From Pseudomonadota bacterium (GTDB lineage Bacteria; Pseudomonadota; Gammaproteobacteria; Steroidobacterales; Steroidobacteraceae): a DNA stretch of 10,659 nucleotides. Under the pieces are notes generated by a model. It saw nothing but the letters and a program-made list of their open reading frames with translations. It had not been told where the DNA came from and did not search any database. Position 1 is the first letter of the stretch. Each line of letters begins with the position of its first letter. This document shows, one piece after another, positions 1-7,096 of this stretch. A program made the translations under genes and the position numbers. The stretch is from assembly GCA_023423065.1 (NCBI GenBank), contig JAFAGC010000063.1, forward strand, positions 1 to 10,659, given 5' to 3'.

Positions 1-16
1 AGATCTCGTAGAGCGT

Positions 17-1609
17 CTAGCTATCGAGCAGACGCTCGAAAATCTGGGATACTTGCAACGCCAAAGAGGCGGATGGTGCTAAGTGATTACTGCAACCGCA
101 CATCGCGCAAAATGCTGGCTCGGCACATGCCACGCTCGTAATTCGCCGTGGCGTGCTGCTGCTATCGACAAAGCTAAATGTCGACTGAAGGCCAGCGGCA
201 TCAGTGACAATTGTCGACGTTGAGTTGTAAGTGAGGTGCACACTCCCAGTACCAAGGGCGCGCTCGGAGGTTTCGACCCTGGCGCTCGAATCGTACGTAT
301 AGGTACTAAATCTGCTTTCAGATTCATCAACAATCCCAGTTAGATGGTTCGGAAATCGCGCGTCTTCGTATAAGTACTGTCTGCTTGTGGTGTCCTCATG
401 AACAACCCTCGACAAGTTGTTAGATGAATCGTATTGGAAGGTAATGACGCCGCCATCCGGAGTGGTAAGGGAGGTGAGGCGTCCCTCTGTGTAGTTGAAA
501 ATGAGTTGGTGTCCGAAGGACGCAATCACGGCTGCGAGCCTGCGGCGCGAAGTACCGCTTTCAACCGCGTACTGCAGTGTTGTCGAAGTCCCGCCTCGAT
601 AGACAAATGATTGGAGTTCGCCTGTCGTGCTATATATTTCGGTGTCGCCGTTGCTTAGGCGAGCGTGAAACTCGCTCCCGACTCTAGTTACACGTGTCCC
701 AGAGCCAGAAGTGGAGCGGTAGATCGAGCCAGATGGAGCCAATGCTTCGTGATTGCCGCTTGGTCGCGCCAAGGCAACGGGTGTAGTTCCGTCAAGAATT
801 ATTCTGGCTAGAAAATTATGACTCCAGCCAATGCCCATGTCTCCGTACGGGCTGAGCGTCGCCGAATGATAGTACCGAGTGAATGCCAAGTTTGGAGCCG
901 CATAATCGGTTTCGATGTGAGACTTGTCCCCGTTAGCCACATTGCAAGGATTGCCAACTGTGGCGGACGGACTTGTCGCAGGGCATTCCAGCACAGCAGC
1001 GCTTATTACCGCAGCATATGTGTTACTACACCTGCCGCTTACGACGGAGTAACCGCTGGGGCAGCTAACATCTCGTCGCCGCTGAAGACGCAGTGACTTA
1101 TTGTGCGAACTACAGTCAGGATCATTCAGCGAAGCATCCCCGTATTCCCGGGTCAGTGGATAACTCGTATAGGGTGTCCAGCTCGAGGGCGGCTCAATGA
1201 CCGCGTTGTGGCAGCTGGTTTGAGTACGATAGTGATTTTCCAGACAGGAAATTAGCGCTGCTTCCGTCGGAAACGTATTGCAGTTGCCAATGGCATGTAT
1301 GTATCGATCCCAAGGACCTTTCTCGAGTTCAGCGTGTGGCGCAAGATACTTGTACTCGACGCGGCCGTCTCGTCCCCTAGATATGCCGGCGAACTCCGTC
1401 GGTACTTGCGCATACGGCGCCGGTCTAGGGATCGCAGCGAGCGCTTCTTCCTTGGTGGCAAAGGTGGTGGTTGGTCCGTGCAAGACAGTTGAGCCGTAGT
1501 TCGTCTCGATAATTCCGACAGCCTTCCATTCCCACTGCGTGTACGCGTGTGCATGTGCTCCAACCAAAGTCGCGAAAATCAACAGCGCCTTGAAAGCAAA
1601 CTTTTCCAT
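17..1609 (-). CDS. Exported RHS/YD-repeat protein (DUF6531-like), C-terminally short
   Basis: The predicted product is 530 aa. It opens with a Sec signal peptide (Lys3 and Lys7, a hydrophobic run, and a likely cut after AHAHA near residue 22). Residues about 23-180 are not recognised and carry several cysteines (C110, C122, C133, C166). A short Cys segment (183-222) leads into a DUF6531-like start of an RHS shell at about 217-290 (GDKSHIETDY, RYYHS, GIGWSHNF). YD/RHS-type strands follow at about 370-485 (GRLTSLTTPDGG, FQYDSSNNLSRV, TYTYDSSARVE). RHS proteins normally form a beta-barrel cocoon that encloses a C-terminal toxin or effector. Here the frame stops soon after residue 494, with no core-end DPxG motif and no variable tip, so the protein looks truncated. 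ATG at 1609 is supported by AGGA about 10 nt upstream and by the signal peptide. The gene is less GC-rich than its neighbours, which suggests transfer or decay. RHS identity is fairly sure; function is unknown. Confidence 0.8.
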   Translation of the reverse strand: MEKFAFKALLIFATLVGAHAHAYTQWEWKAVGIIETNYGSTVLHGPTTTFATKEEALAAIPRPAPYAQVPTEFAGISRGRDGRVEYKYLAPHAELEKGPWDRYIHAIGNCNTFPTEAALISCLENHYRTQTSCHNAVIEPPSSWTPYTSYPLTREYGDASLNDPDCSSHNKSLRLQRRRDVSCPSGYSVVSGRCSNTYAAVISAAVLECPATSPSATVGNPCNVANGDKSHIETDYAAPNLAFTRYYHSATLSPYGDMGIGWSHNFLARIILDGTTPVALARPSGNHEALAPSGSIYRSTSGSGTRVTRVGSEFHARLSNGDTEIYSTTGELQSFVYRGGTSTTLQYAVESGTSRRRLAAVIASFGHQLIFNYTEGRLTSLTTPDGGVITFQYDSSNNLSRVVHEDTTSRQYLYEDARFPNHLTGIVDESESRFSTYTYDSSARVETSERALGTGSVHLTYNSTSTIVTDAAGLQSTFSFVDSSSTPRRITSVACAEPAFCAMCGCSNHLAPSASLALQVSQIFERLLDS

Positions 1610-2385
1610 GTGAGCTTTTCCTAAGAGTTTTGACTAACTATTTTCCGGTTCGGCAGGCGGTTCTTGACTCCGTCGAGCAGCACGAGCCGATCGGAAGCTT
1701 CCGGGGCGGTCAGCCAGCCGTAACGCGTCAACTAGTAGCTATCTGTCACTAGTCTTGCAGCTGTGCCATACGAATTTGCATTCTCGCCAATGGATTCTCC
1801 CCAGGCACATCGAAGCAGGAATGATGGATTCATGTTGCGGTGCATACATGAGACGTAGAGGTGGGGCCGCGAGTAATGTCTTCTTAACGCCGATCACCAC
1901 GCTGTCGAACACCATACAGAGGCGGAATAGTCGCCCGATAGTCTAGTCTAGCCCAGAACAGGCTAACTACCGGCTGCGGTGATCTTGGTCCCCGCTCCTC
2001 TCGGCGAATCATTGTCGAACGTTTGAACTTGCGCGCCTCTAGTCTGCAGAATGTCCCGCGGACAGGTAGTGGTGTGTTCTGGCGGGAGAGAGCTTTGGCG
2101 AAGTTTTCGTGCATGTGCGGATTCCTGGGCAGTCAATCATCCGCCTGGTTTTGCCAGTTCAGTTGCTGCTTCGTCGGTATGCGAGACTTAACTCCGCGAG
2201 TCTCGTCCTCCGCGCCGACCTAGGAGCTGCCGTCCAGGTTCACGTGTTATCGATGACGAGCGAAAACGGGGCCATGCCGGTCCGGCAGTCGCAGTCTGCG
2301 CATTCAATCGAGTGTGAAATTTCAACTCTCACATCGGCCATTGGTCTTACTACGGGCGCGGAGCCCACCGGGCTAGCCTCGCTCC
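1610..2385. other. Low-GC intergenic region without a convincing gene
   Basis: This stretch of about 780 bp lies between the divergently oriented RHS and hydrolase genes. Open frames of 60-75 codons exist on both strands, for example 1884-2114 minus and 1755-1946 plus. None has a recognisable motif, a Shine-Dalgarno sequence or the third-position GC bias of the real genes. Composition matches the RHS gene and changes abruptly near 2350-2400. Minor structure includes two ACTAGT palindromes near 1730-1755 and a TGAAATTTCA palindrome near 2314-2323. It probably contains the promoter of the RHS gene and perhaps remnants of older DNA. I recognise no transposase fragment or RNA gene in it. Confidence 0.5.
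2374..2385 (+). promoter_or_regulatory. Possible -10 hexamer of a leaderless hydrolase mRNA
   Basis: TAGCCT (2374-2379, TANNNT pattern) sits exactly 6 nt before the GTG start at 2386, and no Shine-Dalgarno sequence is visible. That spacing would put transcription initiation at or next to the start codon. No good -35 box is seen. This is inference from position only. Confidence 0.25.
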
Positions 2386-3723
2386 GTGACACTCTCGATC
2401 CCCATCCTCGGCTCGCGCGCGCGCGAACCGCTGCCCGGCACAGGCATCACGCTGCGCGCCGCGGGTTTCCGCGGCGAGATGTCGCGCAGCGCGGGAGATC
2501 CCGCGAACGACGACATGGATCCACTGCCGATCGCGCTGGCCGCGGCCGGCGCGGACGTCGTGTTGGCATCGCGACTCGAGCTGCAGATGGAGGCCGTCGC
2601 GCAGGACGACGCGCGGCTGCGCACGCGCAGCGCGGCGTTCGCTCATCCGCAGCTCATCGTGCCGCGCCGCCCGAATATCGCGTATGCGCTTCTGCAGACG
2701 GATGCGCGGGGTCGCTCCGGATTCGTGCTGCCGCTGCCTGCAACGGCCGATGAGGCCATCTTCCCGCTCGCGATCCCGGCCGGCGGCACGGCGCATCGCG
2801 CACTGCGCCTGTTGATGTGGCCCGGCAACCCGGTGCTCGATGCCGGCGCGCTCGAGTCGACCGCGCAGTGGGAGCGCTTCCGTCGCCCTAACTACGTGAC
2901 CACCATCGGTTCGGGCGGACGGCGCTCGATGCCGGCGTGGTCCGAACTCGACGACGGGCCGCTGCTGTTGCTGCTGCACGGCACGTTCGGCACGCCGGAA
3001 TCCGCGTTCGGTGCATGGTTCGAGGATCCCTCGTTCGGACGGATCGTCGAGCGTTACGAAGGCCGCGTGATCGCTTTTGCCCATCCGACGCTCGCGGCGA
3101 GTATCTCGGAGAATCTCGGCTGGCTGCTCGCCCAGCTACCGGCCCGCACGCAACCGGTCGACATCGTGGGCCACGGTCGCGGAGGTCTGCTGGCGCGGGC
3201 GCTGGTTGCCGACGGCCGCCTGCCGGTTCGACGCGTCTGCCAGGTCGGCACTCCGAACAATGGAACGCCGCTCGCGCGCGAGCCGCTCTCGTGGCTCAAC
3301 GCCCACGTCGCGCCGCTGACTTCGATTCCCGCGCGGTATTCGTTCCTCACCCTGGAAGGTGCGCTGGCGATGATGCGCAGCGTGGCGCTGGGCGCGGAGC
3401 CGGGACTGCCGGGTATCGACGAGGTGCTGCCGGAGGGTCTGTCCCTCACCGATGTTGGCAAGCTGGAATCGGCGGTGCGCTGGTACACGATCGGCGCCGA
3501 TTACCGTGCGGAGACGGAGACGGAGACCGATTCCGAGGGCATCCAGGAATCGCCCAACGACCTCGTGGTTTCGAGCGAGGACTGCCATCGCCCCGGACCC
3601 GAAGTCACGGACTCGCTGCGCCTCGCGGGCGAGAGCGTCCACCATCACAGTTATTTTTCCGACCGAACGGTGCGCGAACGTCTATTCGACTGGCTTTGCG
3701 ACTCACGTCGATCGAGAATGTAG
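2386..3723 (+). CDS. DUF7379-like alpha/beta hydrolase with Gly in place of the nucleophile Ser
   Basis: The product is 445 aa, begins with GTG and has no signal peptide, so it is probably cytoplasmic. The N-terminal ~185 residues are not recognised; MWPGNPV and WERFRRPNY resemble the segment preceding the hydrolase core in relatives. The core starts with the oxyanion-type strand LLLLLHGTFGTPESAFG (193-209), then FAHPTL (231-236) and the nucleophile elbow VGHGRGGLLAR (261-271). The family normally reads HSRGG here; residue 264 is Gly (codon GGT, one base from AGT Ser). The acid candidate is D392 in NDLVV, and the histidine lies in HHHSYF (419-424), before the last helix RERLFDWL. An ETETETD run is at 377-383. 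Third-position GC bias runs from codon 2, and an in-frame stop (2374-2376) lies just upstream, which supports GTG 2386. ATGs at 2479 and 2515 are alternatives. The protein may be a pseudo-hydrolase with a binding role. Fold assignment is fairly sure; substrate is unknown. Confidence 0.82.
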   Translation: MTLSIPILGSRAREPLPGTGITLRAAGFRGEMSRSAGDPANDDMDPLPIALAAAGADVVLASRLELQMEAVAQDDARLRTRSAAFAHPQLIVPRRPNIAYALLQTDARGRSGFVLPLPATADEAIFPLAIPAGGTAHRALRLLMWPGNPVLDAGALESTAQWERFRRPNYVTTIGSGGRRSMPAWSELDDGPLLLLLHGTFGTPESAFGAWFEDPSFGRIVERYEGRVIAFAHPTLAASISENLGWLLAQLPARTQPVDIVGHGRGGLLARALVADGRLPVRRVCQVGTPNNGTPLAREPLSWLNAHVAPLTSIPARYSFLTLEGALAMMRSVALGAEPGLPGIDEVLPEGLSLTDVGKLESAVRWYTIGADYRAETETETDSEGIQESPNDLVVSSEDCHRPGPEVTDSLRLAGESVHHHSYFSDRTVRERLFDWLCDSRRSRM

Positions 3724-3811
3724 GAGCCGTCTCACTTCGCAAGGCGAACCGGTTCGATGGTCGCCCCCGCGGGGCTGCGGCAACATTTCCACGCATTCTC
3801 GAGGGATCGAC

Positions 3812-4033
3812 ATGAGCGCCAGCAAAATCATCGCAATCGTCCTGATCGTCGCCGGCATCCTCGGCCTGGTCTACGGCAAGTTCACGTACACCAAGGAAAC
3901 GCACGACGCGAAGATCGGACCCATCGAAATGTCGATCAAGGACAAGGAAACGGTGAACGTTCCCGTGTGGGCGGGCATCGGCGCGATCGTGATCGGCGCC
4001 GGGCTCCTCGTCGTGGGCGGGCGCCGCACCTGA
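3812..4033 (+). CDS. Small two-helix inner-membrane protein
   Basis: The product is 73 aa, with two hydrophobic helices (about 5-22 and 53-70) joined by a polar loop containing YTKET, IGPIEM and KDKETV. It ends in Arg-Arg-Thr. This layout (KIIAIVLIVAGILGLVYG, then loop, then a glycine-rich second helix) matches a widespread family of short, uncharacterised bacterial membrane proteins resembling DUF3185-type proteins. ATG 3812 is chosen because GAGGG (3801-3805) lies 6 nt upstream and the first helix begins immediately after. The frame stays open further upstream but there it overlaps the hydrolase gene and is not coding-like. It lies 88 bp after the hydrolase stop and directly before a terminator, so it may be the last gene of a two-gene unit or transcribed alone. 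No specific function can be assigned. Confidence 0.8.
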   Translation: MSASKIIAIVLIVAGILGLVYGKFTYTKETHDAKIGPIEMSIKDKETVNVPVWAGIGAIVIGAGLLVVGGRRT

Positions 4034-4093
4034 AAGGTACCGGTAAGGGTTGGCGTGGCATGACTTAGTTAGCCGCCGACCCAGTTGAGCCAG

Positions 4094-4131
4094 AAACCGG
4101 CCCCGCCTTGTGGCGCGGGGCCGGTTTTTTT
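4094..4131 (+). terminator. Strong intrinsic terminator after the small membrane protein gene
   Basis: A perfect 13-bp stem (4094-4106 paired with 4115-4127, core CCGGCCCCGC) has an 8-nt loop and runs into seven T residues (4125-4131). Only the plus strand has a full U-tract, so it ends transcription of the hydrolase/membrane-protein unit before the TPR gene. Confidence 0.92.
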
Positions 4132-4179
4132 GTGCGCCGGTACCGGGCATGGCCGCCGCGGCTCTGCCATAAATGCGGC

Positions 4180-5328
4180 ATGAAGAAACTCCTGTGGCTC
4201 GCGGCCCTGCTTTTCACGTCGACTGCTCAATCCCAGGTGATCGCGCCGGTCGACCGGCAGGCCGTGCAGGAGGTCGGCGAGTCGATCGCGCGGGCGTTGA
4301 ACGAGCGTGACAAACGCGCCGTGGCCGAGCTGATCGACCTGAGATCGTTGGCAACTCGTGCCGCCCGGGTCCTGGAACTCGGCAAGGCCGATCAGGATGC
4401 CTACGTGCGCGGCGTCGAATCGGTCGGCGGCGCGCGCCTGATGGAGGGTCTGTTCAGGACGCTCGAAACCAGCAACGGGTCGGCGAGGTTCATGCGCCTG
4501 ACCGATTCCCGACCGGTGCGCGCCCTGGTTCGGTTCGACCTCGGCGCCAACGGTTGCGACTATCTCGAATACGTGGTCGACGCGAGCTCGGGGCGCCCGA
4601 GGATCGTCGACTGGTTTCAGCTTTCGTCGGGCCAGCTCATATCCGTCACGCTGGGCGGCATAGGGCAGCTTTTCACCACCCGCGACGCGGGTCTCCTGGG
4701 CCGTCTTCTCGACATCAAGAGTGTCGACGAGGAGCACATGGTGAGGCTGCGGCGAATCGGCGAACTCAATCGCACGGGCAAATACGCCGAAGCGGTGGAG
4801 CAGTTCCACCAGCTTCCCGAGCAGATTGCCAATGCGCGCATCATGCTGACCATGCGTTCGCAGGCCGCGTCGCTCGGCGGGATGCGCGAGGAGTACGACC
4901 GCACGCTCGCCACGATCGCGCAGAAGTATTCCGACGATCCCGCGACGGCTTTCATGCTGATCGATCACTATTTCAATGTGAAGGACTACCCGAAGGCGCT
5001 CGCGTCGATCGACATCATCGAAAAACGCGTCGGCCGGGATGGCGTCACCACCGTCCTGCGGGCGGCGCTGCATTTCGCCTCGGGTGACCTCGCGAATGCG
5101 CTCGAGCACGCGGACGAATCGATCGTACTCGAGCCCGACCGCATGCAGGGATACGACACGCGTGCTTCCGTGCTGGTCGGGCTGGGGCGTCATTCCGACG
5201 CCGTCGCGGCCTATCGCGACATGGAAAGCCGCTTCGACCTCAAGTTCACGCGTGAAATATTCACCGAAGATCCGACCTTCGAGAAGTTCGTGGCGTCGAA
5301 GGAATTCCGGAAGTGGCTGCCGCTCTGA
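4180..5328 (+). CDS. Exported tetratricopeptide-repeat protein
   Basis: The product is 382 aa. It begins MKKLLWLAALLFTSTAQSQ, a typical Sec signal with likely cleavage near residue 17-19, so it is expected in the periplasm or attached to the cell surface. Residues about 25-175 form an unrecognised N-terminal domain rich in charged helices, containing NGCDYLEYVVDASSGRPRIVDW. From about 187 on, helical pairs with TPR character follow: ELNRTGKYAEAVEQFHQLP, DHYFNVKDYPKALASIDIIE, ASGDLANALEHADESIVLEPD and SVLVGLGRHSDAVAAYRDME. TPRs are protein-interaction scaffolds; the partner is unknown. The open frame extends upstream into the terminator, but ATG 4180 is preferred because the signal peptide starts there. 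No Shine-Dalgarno sequence is visible; CATAAA at 4168-4173 could be a -10 box of a leaderless message. It is separated from upstream genes by a terminator, so it is a single-gene unit. Its stop is 11 bp from the convergent permease stop. Confidence 0.85.
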   Translation: MKKLLWLAALLFTSTAQSQVIAPVDRQAVQEVGESIARALNERDKRAVAELIDLRSLATRAARVLELGKADQDAYVRGVESVGGARLMEGLFRTLETSNGSARFMRLTDSRPVRALVRFDLGANGCDYLEYVVDASSGRPRIVDWFQLSSGQLISVTLGGIGQLFTTRDAGLLGRLLDIKSVDEEHMVRLRRIGELNRTGKYAEAVEQFHQLPEQIANARIMLTMRSQAASLGGMREEYDRTLATIAQKYSDDPATAFMLIDHYFNVKDYPKALASIDIIEKRVGRDGVTTVLRAALHFASGDLANALEHADESIVLEPDRMQGYDTRASVLVGLGRHSDAVAAYRDMESRFDLKFTREIFTEDPTFEKFVASKEFRKWLPL

Positions 5329-5339
5329 ACGCGCTCTAG

Positions 5340-6101
5340 CTAGTTCTTCAGCTTGTAACCCGTCCGGAACATCCAGACGATGATGCCGAGGCAGATCGCC
5401 AGGAAGCCGAGGGTGATGCCGAAGCTCAGCCACACGTTCACGTCCGCCTGCCCGAAGAAGCTCCAGCGGAAACCGTTCACCAGGTAAACGACGGGATTGA
5501 ACAACGTGACCTGCTGCCAGAACGGCGGCAGCATCGAGATCGAGTAGAAACTGCCGCCGAGGAACGTGAGCGGTGTGACGATCATGGTCGGCACGATGCT
5601 GGTCTTCTCCCAGCTATCCGCCCAGATGCCGATCGCGAAACCGAGCAGGCTGAACGTCACCGACGTCAGGATCAGGAAGCCCAGCATGATGAACGGGTGC
5701 TGGATCTCGAACGGCACGAAGATGCGCGCGGTGGCCAGTATGATGGCACCGAGCATGACCGACTTCGTCGCCGCCGCGCCGACGTAGCCGGCCAGCACCT
5801 CGAACACCGATACCGGCGCGGACAGCAGCTCGTAGATGGTCCCCGAGAACTTCGGCATGTAGATGCCGAAAGAGGCGTTGTTGAGGCTCTCGGCGAGCAC
5901 CGTGAGCATGATGAGTCCCGGCACGATGAACGCGCCGTACGACACGCCGTCGATGCTCACCATGCGCGAGCCGATCGCCGAGCCGAACACGACGAAGTAG
6001 AGCGAGGTGGTGATGACGGGCGTCGCGATGCTCTGGAACACGGTGCGGAACGTGCGCGACATTTCGAAGTGGTAGATGGCCTTGATGGCGTGCAGATTCA
6101 T
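5340..6101 (-). CDS. ABC-2 type transporter permease, YadH-like
   Basis: The product is 253 aa, close to the size of E. coli YadH (about 256 aa). It is a membrane protein with about six hydrophobic segments: near 22-42, 57-75, 106-130, 138-160, 170-192 and 222-246. Motifs typical of the ABC2 membrane family are visible: FGSAIGSRM near the first helix, FIVPGLIMLTV, and the C-terminal block LTFLGGSFYSISMLPPFWQ followed by FNPVVYLVNGFR. It would form the membrane channel and pair with the ATPase encoded just upstream. Relatives export drugs, polysaccharide or lipo-oligosaccharide; the substrate here is unknown. ATG 6101 overlaps the ATPase stop codon in an ATGA (4-bp) overlap, which fixes the start and indicates translational coupling. 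The frame stays open upstream, but that part is only a shadow of the ATPase gene. Confidence 0.93.
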   Translation of the reverse strand: MNLHAIKAIYHFEMSRTFRTVFQSIATPVITTSLYFVVFGSAIGSRMVSIDGVSYGAFIVPGLIMLTVLAESLNNASFGIYMPKFSGTIYELLSAPVSVFEVLAGYVGAAATKSVMLGAIILATARIFVPFEIQHPFIMLGFLILTSVTFSLLGFAIGIWADSWEKTSIVPTMIVTPLTFLGGSFYSISMLPPFWQQVTLFNPVVYLVNGFRWSFFGQADVNVWLSFGITLGFLAICLGIIVWMFRTGYKLKN

Positions 6102-7021
6102 TGCCGGCCCCTCACGAGACTCACGAAGATGTCCTCGAGCGAGCTCTCCGCGGTGTGCAGGTCCTTGAACTCGATCCCCTGCTCGTTGAGCCTGCGCAGC
6201 AGCGACGCGATGCCGGTCTCCGCCGCCTGCGTATCGAACGTGTAGAGCAGCTCGGTGCCGTCCTTGGCGAGTTCGAGGGGCAGGCCGGCGAGGGCGGGCG
6301 GGATCGCGGGCAACGCGCTCTGCAAATGCAACGTGAGCTGCTTCTTGCCGAGCTTGCGCATCAGCGCGTGTTTTTCCTCCACGACGACGAGTTCGCCCTT
6401 GTTGATGACGCCGATGCGATCGGCCATCTCCTCGGCTTCCTCGATGTAGTGAGTAGTGAGGATGATGGTGACGCCGCGCTCGCGCAGGCCGCGCACCATC
6501 TGCCACATGTCGCGACGCAGCTCCACGTCGACGCCCGCGGTGGGCTCGTCGAGGAACAGGATCGTAGGCTCGTGCGACAGCGCCTTGGCGATCATCACCC
6601 GGCGCTTCATGCCGCCCGAGAGTGTCATGATCTTCGAGTCCTTCTTGTCCCACAGCGACAGGTCTCGCAGGACCTTTTCGATGACGGCCGGATTGCGCGG
6701 CCTGCCGAACAGCCCGCGGCTGTACTGCGTGGTATTCCACACGGTCTCGAACATGTCGGTCGCGAGTTCCTGAGGTACGAGCCCGATCTTCGTGCGCGCC
6801 GCACGGAAGTCCCGGACGATGTCGTGGCCGTCCGCCGTGATCGAGCCGGCCGAGGGCGTCACGATGCCGCAGGTGATGTTGATGAGCGTCGTCTTGCCGG
6901 CGCCGTTGGGCCCGAGCAGCGCGAAGATCTCGCCGCGGCGGATCTCGAGATTGACGTTCTTGAGGGCGTTGAAACCCGTCGCATAGGTCTTGGACAGACC
7001 CGAGATGGTCAGGACCGACAT
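6098..7021 (-). CDS. ABC transporter ATP-binding protein, YadG-like
   Basis: The 307-aa nucleotide-binding subunit powers the adjacent ABC-2 permease. All motifs are present: Walker A GPNGAGKTT (37-45), Q-loop VPQE with Q84, signature LSGGMKRR (134-141), Walker B ILFLDEP (154-160), D-loop GVD (163-165) and H-loop TTH with H191. The LSGGMKRR signature, AGVDVELRRDMW and the C-terminal tail ending LEDIFVSLVRGRQ match the YadG/NodI/DrrA-type ATPases that partner ABC-2 permeases; length is as in YadG (308 aa). Residues about 225-307 form the variable C-terminal domain. ATG 7021 immediately precedes the conserved first strand (SVLTISGLSKTY). No clear Shine-Dalgarno sequence lies before it; a possible promoter is 9 nt upstream. 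It is the first gene of a two-gene operon, divergent from the DUF1287 gene. The motifs predict an active ATPase. Confidence 0.95.
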   Translation of the reverse strand: MSVLTISGLSKTYATGFNALKNVNLEIRRGEIFALLGPNGAGKTTLINITCGIVTPSAGSITADGHDIVRDFRAARTKIGLVPQELATDMFETVWNTTQYSRGLFGRPRNPAVIEKVLRDLSLWDKKDSKIMTLSGGMKRRVMIAKALSHEPTILFLDEPTAGVDVELRRDMWQMVRGLRERGVTIILTTHYIEEAEEMADRIGVINKGELVVVEEKHALMRKLGKKQLTLHLQSALPAIPPALAGLPLELAKDGTELLYTFDTQAAETGIASLLRRLNEQGIEFKDLHTAESSLEDIFVSLVRGRQ

Positions 7022-7096
7022 GGGGTCGCTACGTTAGCGATCCGCGCCGTCCGACTCAATCGCTCGGAAGGGCTAGATCCCTGATAGATTCTTGCG
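7022..7096. promoter_or_regulatory. Divergent promoter region with inverted repeat over a -10 box
   Basis: These 75 bp separate two divergent genes. On the minus strand TTGAGT (7054-7059) and TAACGT (7031-7036) are 17 bp apart, a plausible sigma-70 promoter for the ABC operon. The TAACGT box lies inside a perfect inverted repeat, TCGCTA-CGT-TAGCGA (7026-7040), which could be a repressor site or a hairpin at the mRNA 5' end. On the plus strand TAGATT (7085-7090) is 6 nt before the GTG start of the DUF1287 gene. Confidence 0.4.

Noticed and set aside
1884..2114. 76-codon minus-strand frame in the low-GC gap, considered as a small gene
   Set aside because: No Shine-Dalgarno sequence, recognisable motif or codon bias, and a composition typical of non-coding DNA.
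2313..2333. TGTGA...TCACA resembling a CRP site
   Set aside because: The half-sites are 11 nt apart, whereas a CRP site needs 6.
2109..2753. Plus-strand open frame across the start of the hydrolase gene
   Set aside because: The second half is an Arg-rich off-frame of the hydrolase, and the first half has no motif or coding bias.
3452..3811. Upstream extension of the small membrane protein frame
   Set aside because: It overlaps the hydrolase gene in another frame and has Arg-rich shadow composition; GAGGG and ATG 3812 define the start.
4108..4179. Upstream extension of the TPR protein to 4108
   Set aside because: It would begin inside the terminator hairpin and bury the signal peptide; ATG 4180 starts the Sec signal exactly.
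4069..5433. Long minus-strand open frame (454 codons) opposite the TPR gene
   Set aside because: Arg/His-rich antisense shadow of a GC-rich gene. It has no motif, and the plus strand shows a signal peptide and TPRs.
6102..6740. N-terminal extension of the permease frame to 6740
   Set aside because: This part is a shadow frame inside the ATPase gene. The ATGA overlap places the real start at 6101.
6101..7084. Plus-strand open frame (327 codons) opposite the ABC ATPase
   Set aside because: Antisense shadow; the minus strand carries all ATPase motifs.
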